Counted from the first letter of the stretch, positions 1 to 11,252 are shown. The stretch is DNA of 64,000 nt from Symbiodinium sp. CCMP2592 (GCA_905221615.1 CAJNDT010005873.1:448083-512082), one strand, 5' to 3'. Made by a program: numbers and translations. The notes: generated by a model from the sequence alone, not told the origin.

Positions 1-645
1 CATCAGGCAAGGGAGACACACTCACCTCGGCGGGCTCGAAAGCCTCTGCCATTCCATCATCACTGGGCTCATATTCATCAAGCTCCCCTGCATTGGGATC
101 TGCTGGCTGCGGCCCGCTCCAACTGATGTAGTCCTTGACTGACCTGCTCGGCACGATCATCATGTCCTCAAGCGGTGCTCGATCAGTCGTGAGCACACAC
201 ACAACATCGGATTCCCCGTGCGGTAGCACAGCAGACAACTCCTGAAGTTCACCCCAGCTCACACAGTGTTCAAGCAGGAGCCAGTGGTCGTAGCCGTCTC
301 GGCACGGCTTCACAAGCGTGGTTCTGCATGGCCACCCAACAGGGGCAACGATGGAAGGATCGATGAAGTGCGACCCTCGGCCGCGGAAGAACATGTCACC
401 CTGCTCTGACATCTGCCATCCAAACGGTGCATCAATCATGCTTGCATCAATCGTTGCTTGAACAAACCTGACATGGAGTGCAGGATTCACAGACTGCTCA
501 CCGACACGGTAAATGGCAGCTTTGGTGCATAGCGAATTGCCCTTGAAGCTCATCGGCACTCGGATGCCACTGTCATGCTCAAGACACATGGTGGGCTTGC
601 GCTGTGGCCACCACCCAGCACGCATGAGCTTGCCCTTGCACAGAT
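1..645 (-). pseudogene. copia-like pol continuation, partial, shifted frame
   Basis: Reading leftward from about position 645, a second frame is open to the window edge with no stop. It continues the protein that the gag-protease ORF leaves: near 630-645 the first frame drifts into a stop at 579, while this frame reads on through a short segment resembling the post-protease region of copia-type polyproteins (Gly-Lys-Leu-Met-Arg-Ala-Gly-Trp-Trp), then an acidic, Pro-rich stretch. The switch has the sense of a -1 shift. It is either a one-base mutation or a programmed shift; no clear slippery heptamer is visible. No integrase, RT or RNase H is reached, so they would lie left of the window. That it is the same gene is inferred from continuity. 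Confidence 0.55.
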
Positions 646-2531
646 GCAATCGCGCAAACTTCTCGCCACACAATCGGCTCACCTTCTTCACTCTGCAAAA
701 CGAAATCAACTTCTCTCAAATCGTTCACAGCAAGTGGCTCGCCCTGTGCATCTTTCAATGCCAAGCCTCCGGCGCCCTGACTGGTGCCATGCGTGGCATA
801 GCAAAGTGGCAGGCAACTCATGTCTGCTCCACTGTCAAGGATGATCTCATGAGCTTCTGAGTCGTGCACCAACATGTCAATGGAATGCACTGCGCACACA
901 AACTGAGGAATCCCGCTGCAGTCTGACTCGTCCTGAAGATCAAAGGTCGATGCAGCTATGCACCACGACCCTGCATTGGCATCACAAGCTGACATGTCGA
1001 AGCTGTGGTCACACTCAGACCCGGTACCCTCTGGCACGCTGCACTGGTCTTGCTCAAGCAAAATGGGACCCTCTGGCACGCTGCACTGATCGTAAAATTC
1101 AAAACGACCTGTGGGGACTGGATTGCCTCGGCTCTCAAACCCGGTGAAAATGTTATCAAGACAATCGCTCAAGCCATCCGAACACTCGAAGCGCTCAACT
1201 CCCGAAATTGTCAAGACATCTGAAACTGGATATCCCAAGCCAAGGTGGCTGGCACGCATTGCATCAAGAAAATCAAAATCTGAAAATTCTGAAATCCCTC
1301 TCGGCATGCAACCTGTGGGGCACTGGATTGCCTTGGCTCTCAAACCCGGCTCGGCTATAACGGCACGCACATGGCCGCCTGCAAACCAGCTTGACGTGTC
1401 ACCAAGATCAAAGACCTGCACCCGGCGAACGGCTGTGGTTGCCGTGCTCGATGCTGCAGCCTGGCTTGCACTATCTGACGGCTGCACCTCGGAAACCTGA
1501 TTGACACGGCCCTTCTCATGCTTCTGCTTAAGCCAGCAATCCTTCTCCAAGTGACCCTTGCGCTCACAGTAACGGCAGGTGCGAGTCTCAGCCGAAGGTT
1601 GCGAACCCTTGGGGTTGTTGTTGTTACCACCTTTGCCCTTTCCTTTCGGCTTGCCTTGATTCTTGCCCTTGCCGCCCTGTGGCTTACCGCCTTGACCTTT
1701 GCCCTTTTGCTTGCCTTTGCCTTTGTCACCTTTGCCCTTCGGCTTGCCCTTATTCCATGCGACACGATCAATCTCCATGGGCGCGGGACCGCCTGAGGAC
1801 GAAGATGCAATGCCAAACGTGCTGGCAATCGAAGTGCTCCACTTTGTCTGGGAAGTGTCCCAGCGCTCAATCAAATTCCGAAGATCCTGATACGTGGAGC
1901 TTTCTGTGATCAAGACGGTGGCCTGGGTCCTGAGTTGTCCAGACAGACATCGGAGGACAGCGGCCAAACGATTGTCGTCTGACATGCTAGTGCCAGTCAA
2001 GCCTTCATATTCATTCACCGCACTCTCGAAGCGGGTGAGTTGGGTCATAAGGCCGGTCCGGTTGTCAAATGCGGGCCACGAGTGTATTGCTTGCAACAAC
2101 GCCAAAATGCGATTGCGCGAACTCGGCATTAAATCTTGACTGAGGATTCTATATGCCTCAAACCCGTTTGCATCTGTCAAGGATTTCAAGACTCGCTTGC
2201 CTTTGTCATGCAAGAGCCCGGCTAAGACACCGTAAAGAAGTCGGGACCTGTCTGCTTCAGTTTCAGTCAAGGATGAAAGCGCAATCGGATTGGCAGGCCT
2301 ACGACGGATTGTCTGAAGCTCCACGCCAAATGCTCGATCAAGACAAGAGAGGTACTGTTCCAACTCCCAAGACCAATTAGCCGTAGCCCACAGTGAAAGC
2401 TCTGCATCCCGGTCCTTGGGACGGAAAGGCTCAGGAGCCTTGAGGACCTTTGCAAGGTCGCGCCCTCGGATCGCCTGCTCCCTAGGCGCTGCAGTGTTGC
2501 TGGAAACAAGGGTTGTCAGGTTTTCCAACAC
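579..2531 (-). CDS. copia-like gag-protease polyprotein
   Basis: A 650-residue ORF. Residues about 40-240 are a helical capsid-like gag region. Residues about 255-315 are a Lys/Gly-rich tract of GKGKG-type repeats likely to bind nucleic acid. Residues about 317-336 hold one zinc knuckle of the form C-x2-C-x4-H-x4-C. Residues about 562-575 hold an aspartic-protease motif, ILDSGAD followed by Ser-Cys-Leu-Pro. This order is that of Ty1/copia gag-protease. The first codon of the open frame is TTG, so the true start is uncertain: an upstream ORF ending at 2516 overlaps by 16 bases and could be its N-terminus in another frame. The chain continues in a shifted frame toward position 1. No LTR is seen inside the window. 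Confidence 0.8.
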   Translation of the reverse strand: MLENLTTLVSSNTAAPREQAIRGRDLAKVLKAPEPFRPKDRDAELSLWATANWSWELEQYLSCLDRAFGVELQTIRRRPANPIALSSLTETEADRSRLLYGVLAGLLHDKGKRVLKSLTDANGFEAYRILSQDLMPSSRNRILALLQAIHSWPAFDNRTGLMTQLTRFESAVNEYEGLTGTSMSDDNRLAAVLRCLSGQLRTQATVLITESSTYQDLRNLIERWDTSQTKWSTSIASTFGIASSSSGGPAPMEIDRVAWNKGKPKGKGDKGKGKQKGKGQGGKPQGGKGKNQGKPKGKGKGGNNNNPKGSQPSAETRTCRYCERKGHLEKDCWLKQKHEKGRVNQVSEVQPSDSASQAAASSTATTAVRRVQVFDLGDTSSWFAGGHVRAVIAEPGLRAKAIQCPTGCMPRGISEFSDFDFLDAMRASHLGLGYPVSDVLTISGVERFECSDGLSDCLDNIFTGFESRGNPVPTGRFEFYDQCSVPEGPILLEQDQCSVPEGTGSECDHSFDMSACDANAGSWCIAASTFDLQDESDCSGIPQFVCAVHSIDMLVHDSEAHEIILDSGADMSCLPLCYATHGTSQGAGGLALKDAQGEPLAVNDLREVDFVLQSEEGEPIVWREVCAIASVQGQAHACWVVATAQAHHVS

Positions 2532-2917
2532 TTAACCTGAGGAAAACCACCTAGACTAGCGATCAGGGACCTTTCAAAGTCCGGCACCTCAGTCTGGGCG
2601 TGCACAAAGGATTCTTGCACTGAAAACGGTATGCAATTGGCGGTGCAGATGGCAGCTCCCTCGCAAAAGAACTTCTCCTTCCACTCCTTCTCTCTCAAAC
2701 ACTTGCTTGCAAATTTGTAAAGCTCAGGCACAGTGTGCAATGATTGGGCTCTGGCTTCGCACACGGCAAAGCTGGTACGCAAAATGCGCACAAAGGACTC
2801 CCTGCTTCTACCCTCGGGCTGAGGTCTCGCCCAAAGCTGCTCCTCGTACACAGACAAGAGAAGCTCACGCAGCAATTCAACTCCTGCTAAGGTTGTCGTG
2901 ATTCGTTGTTCAAGCAA
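2516..2917 (-). CDS. hypothetical protein, 133 aa, before copia gag
   Basis: A 133-residue ORF with mixed polar composition, several Cys residues and no recognised family. It overlaps the start of the copia-like gag ORF by 16 bases in another frame. It may be the N-terminal part of that polyprotein separated by an indel, or a chance ORF. I do not recognise it. Confidence 0.3.
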   Translation of the reverse strand: MLEQRITTTLAGVELLRELLLSVYEEQLWARPQPEGRSRESFVRILRTSFAVCEARAQSLHTVPELYKFASKCLREKEWKEKFFCEGAAICTANCIPFSVQESFVHAQTEVPDFERSLIASLGGFPQVKCWKT

Positions 2918-3259
2918 AGCAAAGCTCGCGGCAGCTATGGCTCGTCCGGTTGGCGCCGGGATTGCGAAGCTACGGCACTACAGCCTAGGTTCACCGAAAT
3001 CACGCAACACTCTCAGAGGAACGCTGTCACAGCCTGGGCCCCTGAACTCAAGCCCACAAGAAGTCCACGTGTCCCGAAGCTGGGTCGGCCCAGCTCCGCT
3101 ACCATGAACAAACTTCGGACTTTTGCAAGTACTCTGAGCCTGAATGTTACGTCGATCGTACATGCTTCGCATGCTCTTCGAGAAAACTACACGAGTGGTC
3201 AAAAGCTACCAAAACTGTTCTAGCAAAATAAGAGTACAGGGCATAGGGGAAAATGTTGA
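2918..3259. other. no gene seen; 3' end of YR element A missing
   Basis: Between the truncated RNase H of element A and the copia-like unit I see no convincing coding frame. The last RNase H block and the B1-A2-B2 repeats expected at the 3' end of element A are not found here, so that end has probably been deleted or replaced. Confidence 0.4.
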
Positions 3260-4465
3260 TCACCTTAGCTGTAGGTCCAGCTCAAGATTTCGGATCTCCT
3301 CAGTGATAGAGGCACCCTCAACTGTCGATGAACAAGATCGCACTAGTGAGTACTTGGCTGCATCATTGTCCACGAAGCTGACTACTTGGGCTCCCCCAAG
3401 AAGATGTTGCCATTTCCTGTAGGAGAGCCACACTGGGTACAGCTCCAAAGCATAAATTGGATTGGACGATTCTTTCAGGAGTCGCCTCATGACTTCCTTT
3501 GGGGCCCTTTCGCTGAATGCCGATACAGCCCTTCCACTCTGGTCGTAAAGAATGGCACCAACTGCACCAAACTCTCGCTCAGGCTCGCAAGATCCGTCGG
3601 TGAACAGGTACCAGGTAGCCAAGGATCGGGCCGAAATTTGCAAAGGAATCGCCGACTCAAGCCTTCTCCTCAAGGTAACAATCGCTGCAGTCACAACTGG
3701 GGGCAACTTCGTGGCAGTCGCCCCCGATCGCGCAAAGTGGTCGATCGTCCGCAAGGCCTGAGCTGGGCCCCTGCCGTACGCGTGTCCTTCAAAGAAGTTC
3801 ATGCGACCCCTCAATCTCTCGGACTCCTTCTGAGAGAGTCGGTTGCACTCCAGCGTTTCGGACAGTGCAGATTTGAGCTCGGATACCCGCTTCTCGGTAT
3901 GCCCAATCTCAATTTTCCCTTGCTTAAATCCCCTAAGGTCAACCGAAAGCCCCAGCATGCCAAACTGCTCACAGAAGGCCGGCGCTTTCTTACCTTCTTT
4001 GGCGAAGTCAAGTCCTAGCAGAGAAAATAAAGACTCTATGGCATAAGCGGTATTCTTTTTCAACGACTCCTTACTGACGACAGAGTAGTCGTCGAAGAAA
4101 GCCGTCCACAGGGCCCTGAGGCCTATAACCCCGATCTGCCAAATGCAGGCGCTTATTCTAAGAAAGGCCGACACTGAGCCTATACCCCCAAAGGGGAGGG
4201 AACTAAACCCGAAGAGGACAGGGTTAGGGTTTCCAGGCTCTGCCACCATGAATCTCAGCAAGTCGAAATCCCGCTGGCAGATTGGGAATTGTTTGTACGC
4301 ACTCTTGAGGTCATACGTACGGCCGCATAAGGAAAAGTTAGGGTCCGTAACCAACGACGTGGCGTACGCAAGCATCGCAGCCATCTTATCGATCGAATGA
4401 AGTACGAACTTTTCCCTGAGCCCCACCGTCGCATTAAGACCGCAACAAGAGAGATCATCTATCAC
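3260..4465 (-). pseudogene. reverse transcriptase-RNase H of YR element A
   Basis: A 401-residue frame. RT motif A reads DLKSAYKQ, motif B SLPFGGIGSVSAFLR, and motif C FFDDY with both catalytic aspartates. RNase H follows: LFTDGS (first Asp), ALELYPVW (Glu) and FVDNDAAK (Asp). The final RNase H block, which in copies B and C reads RVP-S/T-x-SN-x-AD, is absent because the frame ends early. The start at 4465 is not a true start: it joins upstream coding in another frame across a one-base shift near 4465. The enzyme would copy element RNA to DNA. RT identity is very clear; truncation and frameshift suggest a dead copy. Confidence 0.85.
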
Positions 4466-4815
4466 CCGAATTTTGCCTCCTTGAAGAATGCCAAGATTCT
4501 AGCAACCACTTTCCCATCCATCTGTTGCTCCGAACACTTCCAGATCCATCCATGTGCTTCTTCCGAAAGCGTCTCCTCCCAAGTGGCTTTTTCCAGATCA
4601 TCATCCTGCCTGACCTGGGTCTTCTGCAAAGTGGCGGCATTGAAGCCGCTTGACAGAATCTTCAACGACTCCACTGATAGCTCCGGCCTCTTTGCCGACG
4701 GTGGGAACGAACCACTGCTCGGCATCCACCCGCTGAGACTAAAGCCCTCAAGCATATCGTTCACCAGATTGGTGTCGGGAAGGTTGTAGTGCTCTGCCAT
4801 TTCTTGCCACAGCAA
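4462..4815 (-). pseudogene. linker between methyltransferase-like and RT parts, element A
   Basis: This frame carries the region just before the RT; its Met-Leu-Glu-Gly-Phe-x-Leu-Ser-Gly-Trp segment matches the corresponding part of copy C. It is reached from the 724-residue frame by a one-base change in a T4 run near 4815, and leaves to the RT frame by another shift near 4465. With those two changes undone, 6922-3260 would be one polyprotein like the intact copy B. I infer mutation rather than biological frameshifting because copy B needs neither shift. Confidence 0.65.
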
Positions 4816-6922
4816 AAGCCTTTATCCCTCCAAAATTTTCTTTATGTGGGGGGGGGAGGCCCTCGTGCAGCGCTGCTTCCTGTTTTTCCAAAGCCTTGGC
4901 TCTGGAACGCCACTTCGCAATGAAAGCTAGGCGAGTCTTTGCAAGTTTTACCTCGTCCCCCACGATGTTTTCTTTCACCACCTCCTTCAAGATCGGCTCC
5001 AAGGAAGATTTGAAATCAGCAGGGTGTCCACAAGTCACAGCCCGTTTGACAAAGGCTTCAGGCGAGGCAGGTATGCCAAAAGTGAAGACCTCAATCAAGC
5101 TGTCTGGGCGAAGAGACTTTGGATCAAGCTGAAGTTTCACGCCCTCTATGGGAGTTCGTTTCTCGGCCTGGTGCTCCCCCCACATAAGAAGACGCCGAGA
5201 AAGCAACACTGCATGCTGTGGCGCGGCAGGTGGCGAAGTTGACGGCTCGACCACAATTTGCAAACGATGGCTGTACTCCGGGAGCAGCTGCGGCAAGCTA
5301 GCTCCTGCGGGCTGGAGTCCGAGAGCCAGCCGCTGCAACTTCCGCGCTGAGGATTCAGCGGCATCAGGCAAATAGAGCCTCTCTCGAACACCTGCGTTGC
5401 GACACACTTGCTTCAACATGCCTGCCACTCGCTCGCAGAAAATCTGCGGGTAAGCTGACGATGAACGGTCAGCAATGAATTGGCGACGCTCCGATGCCAC
5501 GGGGATCCAAGGTTCATGCTTGCACAACTTTGCTCCGGGACACTGCGCAGCAAGGGAGTCAAAGGCATGATCTGAAGTCCAAAGCTGAAGCAGCTTGGGC
5601 CTGGCACCTCCATGTTGGCACATATGGAATTGCACGGTTGATCCAGCATGCATTGCAGCCAAGGATTTGAAGTAATCCGTTTGCCAGAACAAGGAGGTGG
5701 CAGCATTTTCAAGAACACACCTAACACCACGCTCCAAGGCAGCTTGAAACAGGGTTGATACTGATTGGTAAAGCTGATTTGCCACTTCACACCGCTGCTT
5801 GTCTCTTCCGACGAGGCCATCCAAGCCGTGAGGCCGCTTGGTGCTCCGAAGGGGCTGAGGCACTGGCAAATTCAAGCGCTGGAGCCTGGGAATCGGTTTT
5901 TCCCGGGCTGCACTTACAGTATTCTCTGGAACGGCTGCCCAAATCATGGCGATGCGATGTGATTCTGTGATGACAAATTGTTGAAGGCTGCGCACAGAAT
6001 CTGCATTCGCAAGATCCAACTGATGGACCCGCAATCGTGGTTTGGCATCCGGCTGTTTATGCGAAATCGGCATGACCTGAAACCCCAGCCTGTGGCAGGC
6101 CCAGCTGAGGCCTGCAGATCCGCAAAAGAGCTGGATCACCAGCATGTCATCCACACACAGAGCGGATGGCACCCGGTTGAAGACATGTTCAGCCGTTTGG
6201 ACCGGCCGCTGCAATTGGAAGCCTAGTTCATTTAACTGACAAACCTTCGCAGCACGCAGCTTATGCAAAAACCTGGGAGTGAAAGCGACCAAAACACAAC
6301 GCCGTCCTACCCAAGGTAGGGTACAATGCCTGGTCGCGGCGGCCGGAAGCCACTGGGGCCCTCTGGATACATCTAAAATGAAACCCTTCCTTTGCGCGTC
6401 CTGAGGACAAACGTGAGGGCCTGAGTCGGCTTCATACCAAACCCCTCCCCCTTGGAAAACAGACAAAGGGATTATCAGGTTCCAAGAATCTGGCTCGTTA
6501 TTGGTGTCTTGGTGCAAGTCGGATTGAGTCTGATCAAGAAAAGCGAAGGCAGCAAATGGATAGCCCCCCGCGAATCGCCTGATGAAGCTGCACACAACTT
6601 GCACCGAGATCGGATAGTTCGTCGTGGTATTGTGAAGGCCCACAACACCTCCATGCACAAAACTACCTGCAGAAAAGGATTTTCCCCGAACCTCAGAGCC
6701 CCGGGGAGCATCATCTTTTTCCAGCAAGTCAAAAAGTGTCAAAATTTGCTCTGCAGTTGCTTGTTGATCCTTAAGCGAAGACGCAAACTCCTCAGCATGC
6801 ATGCCCGCACCAAGTTTCGGCTTCTTCGCCAAAGATCCAAAATTTGCAGAGGCTTGTGCAATGTGGCTGGCACCTGAAGACCCGACACTATCAGCAGCCT
6901 GAGGTCCTTCAGGCGCCTCCAC
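4748..6922 (-). CDS. pol N-terminal half, element A: dioxygenase-like + MTase-like
   Basis: A 724-residue frame. Residues about 82-225 form a 2OG-Fe(II)-dioxygenase-like double-stranded beta-helix: H137-x-D139, a GGGVW strand near 158-162, H199 and R207/R208, followed by a VLVAFT strand. Residues about 254-460 form a Rossmann methyltransferase-like fold: FCGSAG (SAM-loop-like motif I), an LENAATS segment at the ENV/ENP position, and a C-terminal GGxRPK segment. At the PC-motif position the sequence is VPENT, without the catalytic Cys. The frame starts with GTG and lies just after a UGA that would end gag, so translation by readthrough from gag is likely. Cofactor use and substrate are unknown; fold assignments rest on motif spacing shared by three copies. 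Confidence 0.7.
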   Translation of the reverse strand: MEAPEGPQAADSVGSSGASHIAQASANFGSLAKKPKLGAGMHAEEFASSLKDQQATAEQILTLFDLLEKDDAPRGSEVRGKSFSAGSFVHGGVVGLHNTTTNYPISVQVVCSFIRRFAGGYPFAAFAFLDQTQSDLHQDTNNEPDSWNLIIPLSVFQGGGVWYEADSGPHVCPQDAQRKGFILDVSRGPQWLPAAATRHCTLPWVGRRCVLVAFTPRFLHKLRAAKVCQLNELGFQLQRPVQTAEHVFNRVPSALCVDDMLVIQLFCGSAGLSWACHRLGFQVMPISHKQPDAKPRLRVHQLDLANADSVRSLQQFVITESHRIAMIWAAVPENTVSAAREKPIPRLQRLNLPVPQPLRSTKRPHGLDGLVGRDKQRCEVANQLYQSVSTLFQAALERGVRCVLENAATSLFWQTDYFKSLAAMHAGSTVQFHMCQHGGARPKLLQLWTSDHAFDSLAAQCPGAKLCKHEPWIPVASERRQFIADRSSSAYPQIFCERVAGMLKQVCRNAGVRERLYLPDAAESSARKLQRLALGLQPAGASLPQLLPEYSHRLQIVVEPSTSPPAAPQHAVLLSRRLLMWGEHQAEKRTPIEGVKLQLDPKSLRPDSLIEVFTFGIPASPEAFVKRAVTCGHPADFKSSLEPILKEVVKENIVGDEVKLAKTRLAFIAKWRSRAKALEKQEAALHEGLPPPHKENFGGIKAFAVARNGRALQPSRHQSGERYA

Positions 6923-7749
6923 TTGTCAGGCCTTTGCTGGCCCCCTTTCGCCCGGCAATTGCTAAAGCTATGCCTCGGCCTGTGACAGAACATACACACA
7001 TGGAATCCCTTCTGGCACTTGGGGAGACCTTCGACAACCTTCGTCTCACTTGCACATCCATCCAGATTGAAAGCCCAGCAACACGGACCTTTCCCGAACT
7101 TCTTGCAGCCCTTGAGGCTGTCCGGGATCACCTTCTTGGCCTTTTTACGGATGCGAGGCTTCTTCGGGGGAGCCGGCACTCCCGGCGGTGCTTCGAGGGC
7201 CGCCTCCACATCCGGCCCAGCAGTAACTTTGCTTGCAACCCCACCTGGCGACGGCAACAACCACATCTGAATCCTCGAATCCAACATGAGGGACTTCAAG
7301 GCTACATTCAGAGGCTTAGTCCCATCAGCCCTAATCTTAAAGGGAGGTGGACACTCTCTTGCCATGATCGTGAAGAGCTCCTTGTCGGCTCGCACCACCT
7401 GGGTTGCGGTGACAGGATGGAAACCTGGCGGTACTGGCGCACTCATTGCGCTCAACAGACGGTGGAGGTAGTCCTGGTGGGTCGCCCAATCAATCAGGCC
7501 ACACTGATCAAAGGCGATGCCCCTCCTCTGGAAAGCAAAATGCATCAACAAAGGAGTCGTAAGATCCGCCTTCGTCTCCGATTCCGGCGTAGCCACTTTC
7601 AATGCCTCCTTCTCGATTTGAACCACAGACGTTTTATGCTCAATGCCTTGGGCAACTTCCGTGTCGCGCTTTCCGCACATAGACGGTGGCACCCACACTA
7701 AGAGTCCGGATTCAAGAATGTGATTGACCTTATCGATTAAGGAGTTCAC
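6739..7749 (-). pseudogene. gag C-terminal part, YR element A
   Basis: This holds the middle and C-terminal gag of copy A. It aligns with the copy C gag over the WVPPS-x-C-x-KRD segment, a QRRGIAF segment, and a C-terminal Cys/His-rich finger (CWAFNLDGC...CQKGFHVCMFCHRPRHSFSNC, shown in part) likely to bind RNA. The N-terminal 133 residues lie 23.8 kb away at 31592-31990. The 7749 start is artificial: coding resumes at the AAC codon 7746-7744. Near the C-terminus, a one-base change in a G5 run would bring gag in frame with the downstream UGA and pol, as in copies B and C. Confidence 0.8.
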
Positions 7750-7916
7750 AACCAGAAGCTACAGCCGCTTTCTACAGCAGGGCACAAACTGGATTTGTTC
7801 AGGGTTCGGCTATGCACTCACACAGACAACGGACTCCTTCCTTTTAAGTGGTGGTCGAACGAAGCAGTTGCGAAGTCTGAAGCAAAGCAAGCTAGAGTTC
7901 GATGCATAAGTCGCCA
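7747..7916 (+). repeat. left end repeat of X, short copy
   Basis: 170 bp, near-identical to 8206-8375. It begins CACAACCAGAAGC directly after GTT at the broken gag codon. Confidence 0.85.
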
Positions 7917-8046
7917 GTACGTCCACAACAACGACAAAAGCCAGCAAAGAGCTATGATATCACAAACATGAGATAGCCTACAGGCGACAAATGCATCTTG
8001 AGGCGAAGCCCAGGACGCAAAGGCCCTCACAGGGAGGGACGGGTGG

Positions 8047-8205
8047 GTGAAAAAACGTAAAGCTCCCACATGTCTGCTGCAACAACATGTGTGAAGCTAC
8101 TGCTGAGCAAAGCGGCTTTAGCAGTGTAAAATCACCAAGCATTCAAATGTACATGAAGCGTTATAGCTCTGTTGTAAACACGTTTGAGTAAACACAAATA
8201 CCGTT
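8047..8205 (+). repeat. right end repeat of X, short copy
   Basis: 159 bp, near-identical to 31433-31591 at a constant offset of 23386. It ends AAATACCGTT and is followed at once by the left end of the long copy. Confidence 0.85.
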
Positions 8206-8375
8206 CACAACCAGAAGCTACAGCCGCTTTCTACAGCAGGGCACAAACTGGATTTGTTCAGGGTTCGGCTATGCACTCACACAGACAACGGACTCCTTCC
8301 TTTTAAGTGGTGGTCGAACGAAGCAGTTGCGAAGTCTGAAGCAAAGCAAGCTAGAGTTCGATGCATAAGTCGCCA
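8206..8375 (+). repeat. left end repeat of X, long copy
   Basis: 170-bp copy of 7747-7916; the two diverge right after the shared CGCCA. Confidence 0.85.
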
Positions 8376-10908
8376 AGTATGAAACTGCCGCGGAAAAGGA
8401 AGGAGACCGAATGCTTTCAATCAGGCCAAAGTAAAGACGTGTTCGGTTGACTGGAATGCCGCAAGCCAGCAAGGCCAACCTTCAGAGCCACAAGTCTCAA
8501 GTTGACAACGTTGCACGATGACAAAGCATGACTAGGGAGCTATCAGGCACGATCCCAGGAAACTGAGCCCTGACCGATCTACTCGGCGAAAAAAAAGCCG
8601 CATGTTCGAAGTGCGTCGATGCTGAATGCCCACAGCCCATGCCTTCTGCAGCGCGCCCCGCTGGAAAAAGGTGGCCCTCACCGACGGGGGAAGCAAGGCG
8701 ACCGCGCACCGCCGGCGGTACCACCAAGCAGGGCCAAAAGCGCTTTTTTTTTTTGTTTTACAGCCTGTGATGCTGGACAGCCCACACTCACGGGGGAAGC
8801 GAGGCGACCGCGCGCCGCAAGCGGTACTGTCCCACAGACTTCTTGCTGCTTTTTTGTTTTAGCATGGTAGAAGCGAAGCGAAGACTGAAGCATACCAGAA
8901 AAGTTCAGCAGCTGTTTCTATCTCACTAGTGCGGCCTGAGCAAGACGACCCCGGTTTTTGACCCGTGCCTACGGCCAGCCCTCACTGACGGGGGAAGCGA
9001 AGCAACCACGCACCGTCAGCGGTACTAACCCACAGGTTCATGGCAGACTTGAAAGCTCAAGCTGTTGGCGGTTGCCACAACAAGGATAAGGATGCATGTT
9101 GGGCCAGAGGCGCACAACCGGACGAAGATGCCGCAAACGTGCTGGCGGTAGGCGGGTATCGGTAGGCGCATGTGACCGCACGTGTGCCACCACACTGAGT
9201 TGGGACGTGCCGTCCCAGCTACAGAAGCAGGCTTGTGCATTCGCCCGTCAACACCAGCATTAGCGGAGCATGTTGAGGACCTGCATGAAACGACAACCGT
9301 CGAGCCAGATGCCACGCATAGCGTGTGCTGCCACACAGAAATTACCGCAAAGCTTGTGTGATGTTGGGGACCCCGGATCAGCAATGCGTGGCAATGCGCA
9401 ACTCAGGAATCTTCGCAGGCTTCGCCGATAGAAAGGTGACACCAATCAGGATGCCAGAGCCTGCACCGCCCAGGGGCTGCATCACCCCAAGTGACCACAA
9501 ATCTGTCGCCCAGGATTGCAGCGGTTGCATCAGTGTGGGCCACGAACATGCTGCTATGCTGCCGCCGATCCCGTACGGCATGCTGCCGCCGCCAAAGGAT
9601 AATCCCACGTGATCAGAAAAGGCACCCGGGACGACTTGTAGCTTGAACGTGATGCAAATCTGCAGCTCCTCCCGTACAAAATGTAGTACTGGCAGCTTGC
9701 AGCTGTTGCGCCTCCTTCAGCCGCAACTGCATGGGACTACCATCGCCACTGCATTTACGAGGTCCGGTGACTACACAACTACGAAAGTCCACCAGGTCGG
9801 ATGTTCTAAAGGGTGCCCCCCTGTCTTGCTCCGGACCTTAATACCCAACCTAACAGACAAATACGTTTTCCGTTCGGCAGGGTCTTCAGAGAGTTGTTAA
9901 AGGCCTAAAACCTGGTTAAGCAGACCTTGGACCCTCACACGTACAACCTTTCCGAGGTTAGCAGCAAATGCAGCAAAGCAATCCTGATCTGTTGCACATG
10001 CGTCGTCTGCTTCCTTGCGGCGCTGCTGCCGCCGCCAGGGGCAGAATCACCAGAAGTGGCTCTAGATCGGTCACACGGACTTGCCGAGCTGCATCAGTAA
10101 AAGCCACTATCTGCGATACCGATGTCAATTGTCACCAGAGCCAGTGTCAGACTGCAGCACATGCATCTACAAACACTTGGAGCTGTTGGGCATGCCGCAT
10201 TTGCTCCTGCATGGCAGTGCTGTCACCACCAACCACATCAGCGTCCCAAAACGAACATGGAAAAATCGCCCAGGAAGGCAGCAAGTGCACCTATGTGCAC
10301 CTTTTTGGGAAACTGGATCTGTTGCATATGCTTCAGCTGCTCCTGTACGAACCTGCTGTCGAGCCGAGAATCTGCAAGCCAATGGCACGTCGCAGGATCT
10401 TCAGCTGAAACTTGCAGCAACACTGTTGCTAATTATTCCAAAAACCAAGACATTCACTTGTAAAAGCATCTAATAAAACCCGTAGTGTTCATATGTAGCG
10501 CAGCTGGACGGAAGAGACAGGTCGCACATCTGCATCGTCATGCCACCAACCCAACATGGGTCTGTCAGCAAGAAAGGCCTCGAAAGCACCAGACCCTCTA
10601 GTGTTTGCATGTAGCGGCTGGAATCGAGTAGCAGCACATTTGCACAGAATTCGCCCAACTGTGACTGTCACTGCCCCAAACAATTGTCGCATCAAGGCCT
10701 AAATGATGCATCACGAAAAAATGGCTGTGAATGTGCCGCCAAAACTCCAGAGCATCTCCGTCACCATTAGAGCCAACAGGATGGCACTTCGGCAAGAGCG
10801 CGCATGCAGCAAAATTGCACATGTAGCTACGTAGCATCACGTGGCCGTCGATCATCAAAGCAAGCCCTAAACACAAGCAGAGGCTTCACAAAGGGGCAGC
10901 CAAGAGCC
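8376..10908. other. interior of X, left arm; no gene seen
   Basis: I see no convincing coding frame. A GC-rich motif (CTCAC-GACGGGGGAAGC...CGGTAC) occurs three times, near 8675, 8790 and 8970. From about 9965 to 10400 there are degenerate copies of the GATCTG-TGCACAT...CAGCTG satellite-like motif that fills 26800-31200, which supports these being two arms of one insertion split by copy B. Confidence 0.5.
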
Positions 10909-11225
10909 TTCTTTCAGAAACCTGATGCTTTACAAAAAGGTTGAGTGATATCAAATATCACGGACATCAATCATATAAGACAGAATCCTTCAAATAATAA
11001 TGGAATATATTTCAATACCAAAAGTATAAAGTATCAGATCCTCACAATATATAAAAGGAGGATCCAAGGAGTTGTCGCGCCACACTCTTTTTATTCGCAC
11101 GGTGATCTGGGGTGAATTCTAACTCGGGAGCCCCCACAGCTCCGGCCAAACCGATGTTCGAGCATCACGGGTTTGGCAAGCTGAGATTTTTCAAGATCAA
11201 GGAGGGCAGCGTCCCGAATGCCCCC
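10909..11225 (-). repeat. B2 repeat of copy B
   Basis: About 315 bp, near-identical to 11441-11755. It forms the outer 3' end of copy B. It is AT-rich, with a TATATAAAAGGAGGATCC stretch near 11048-11065. Confidence 0.85.
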
Positions 11226-11252
11226 CCCGTCCGCATTGGGTGGGAGGGTGGG

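Noticed and set aside
513-860. Plus-strand 115-residue frame at the left edge
   Set aside because: It is antisense to the copia-like gag-protease frame and has no independent support.
9325-9612. Possible membrane protein frame near 9400 (both strands)
   Set aside because: Gly/Ala-rich composition from GC-rich repeats; the two strands give equally long frames and no family is recognised.
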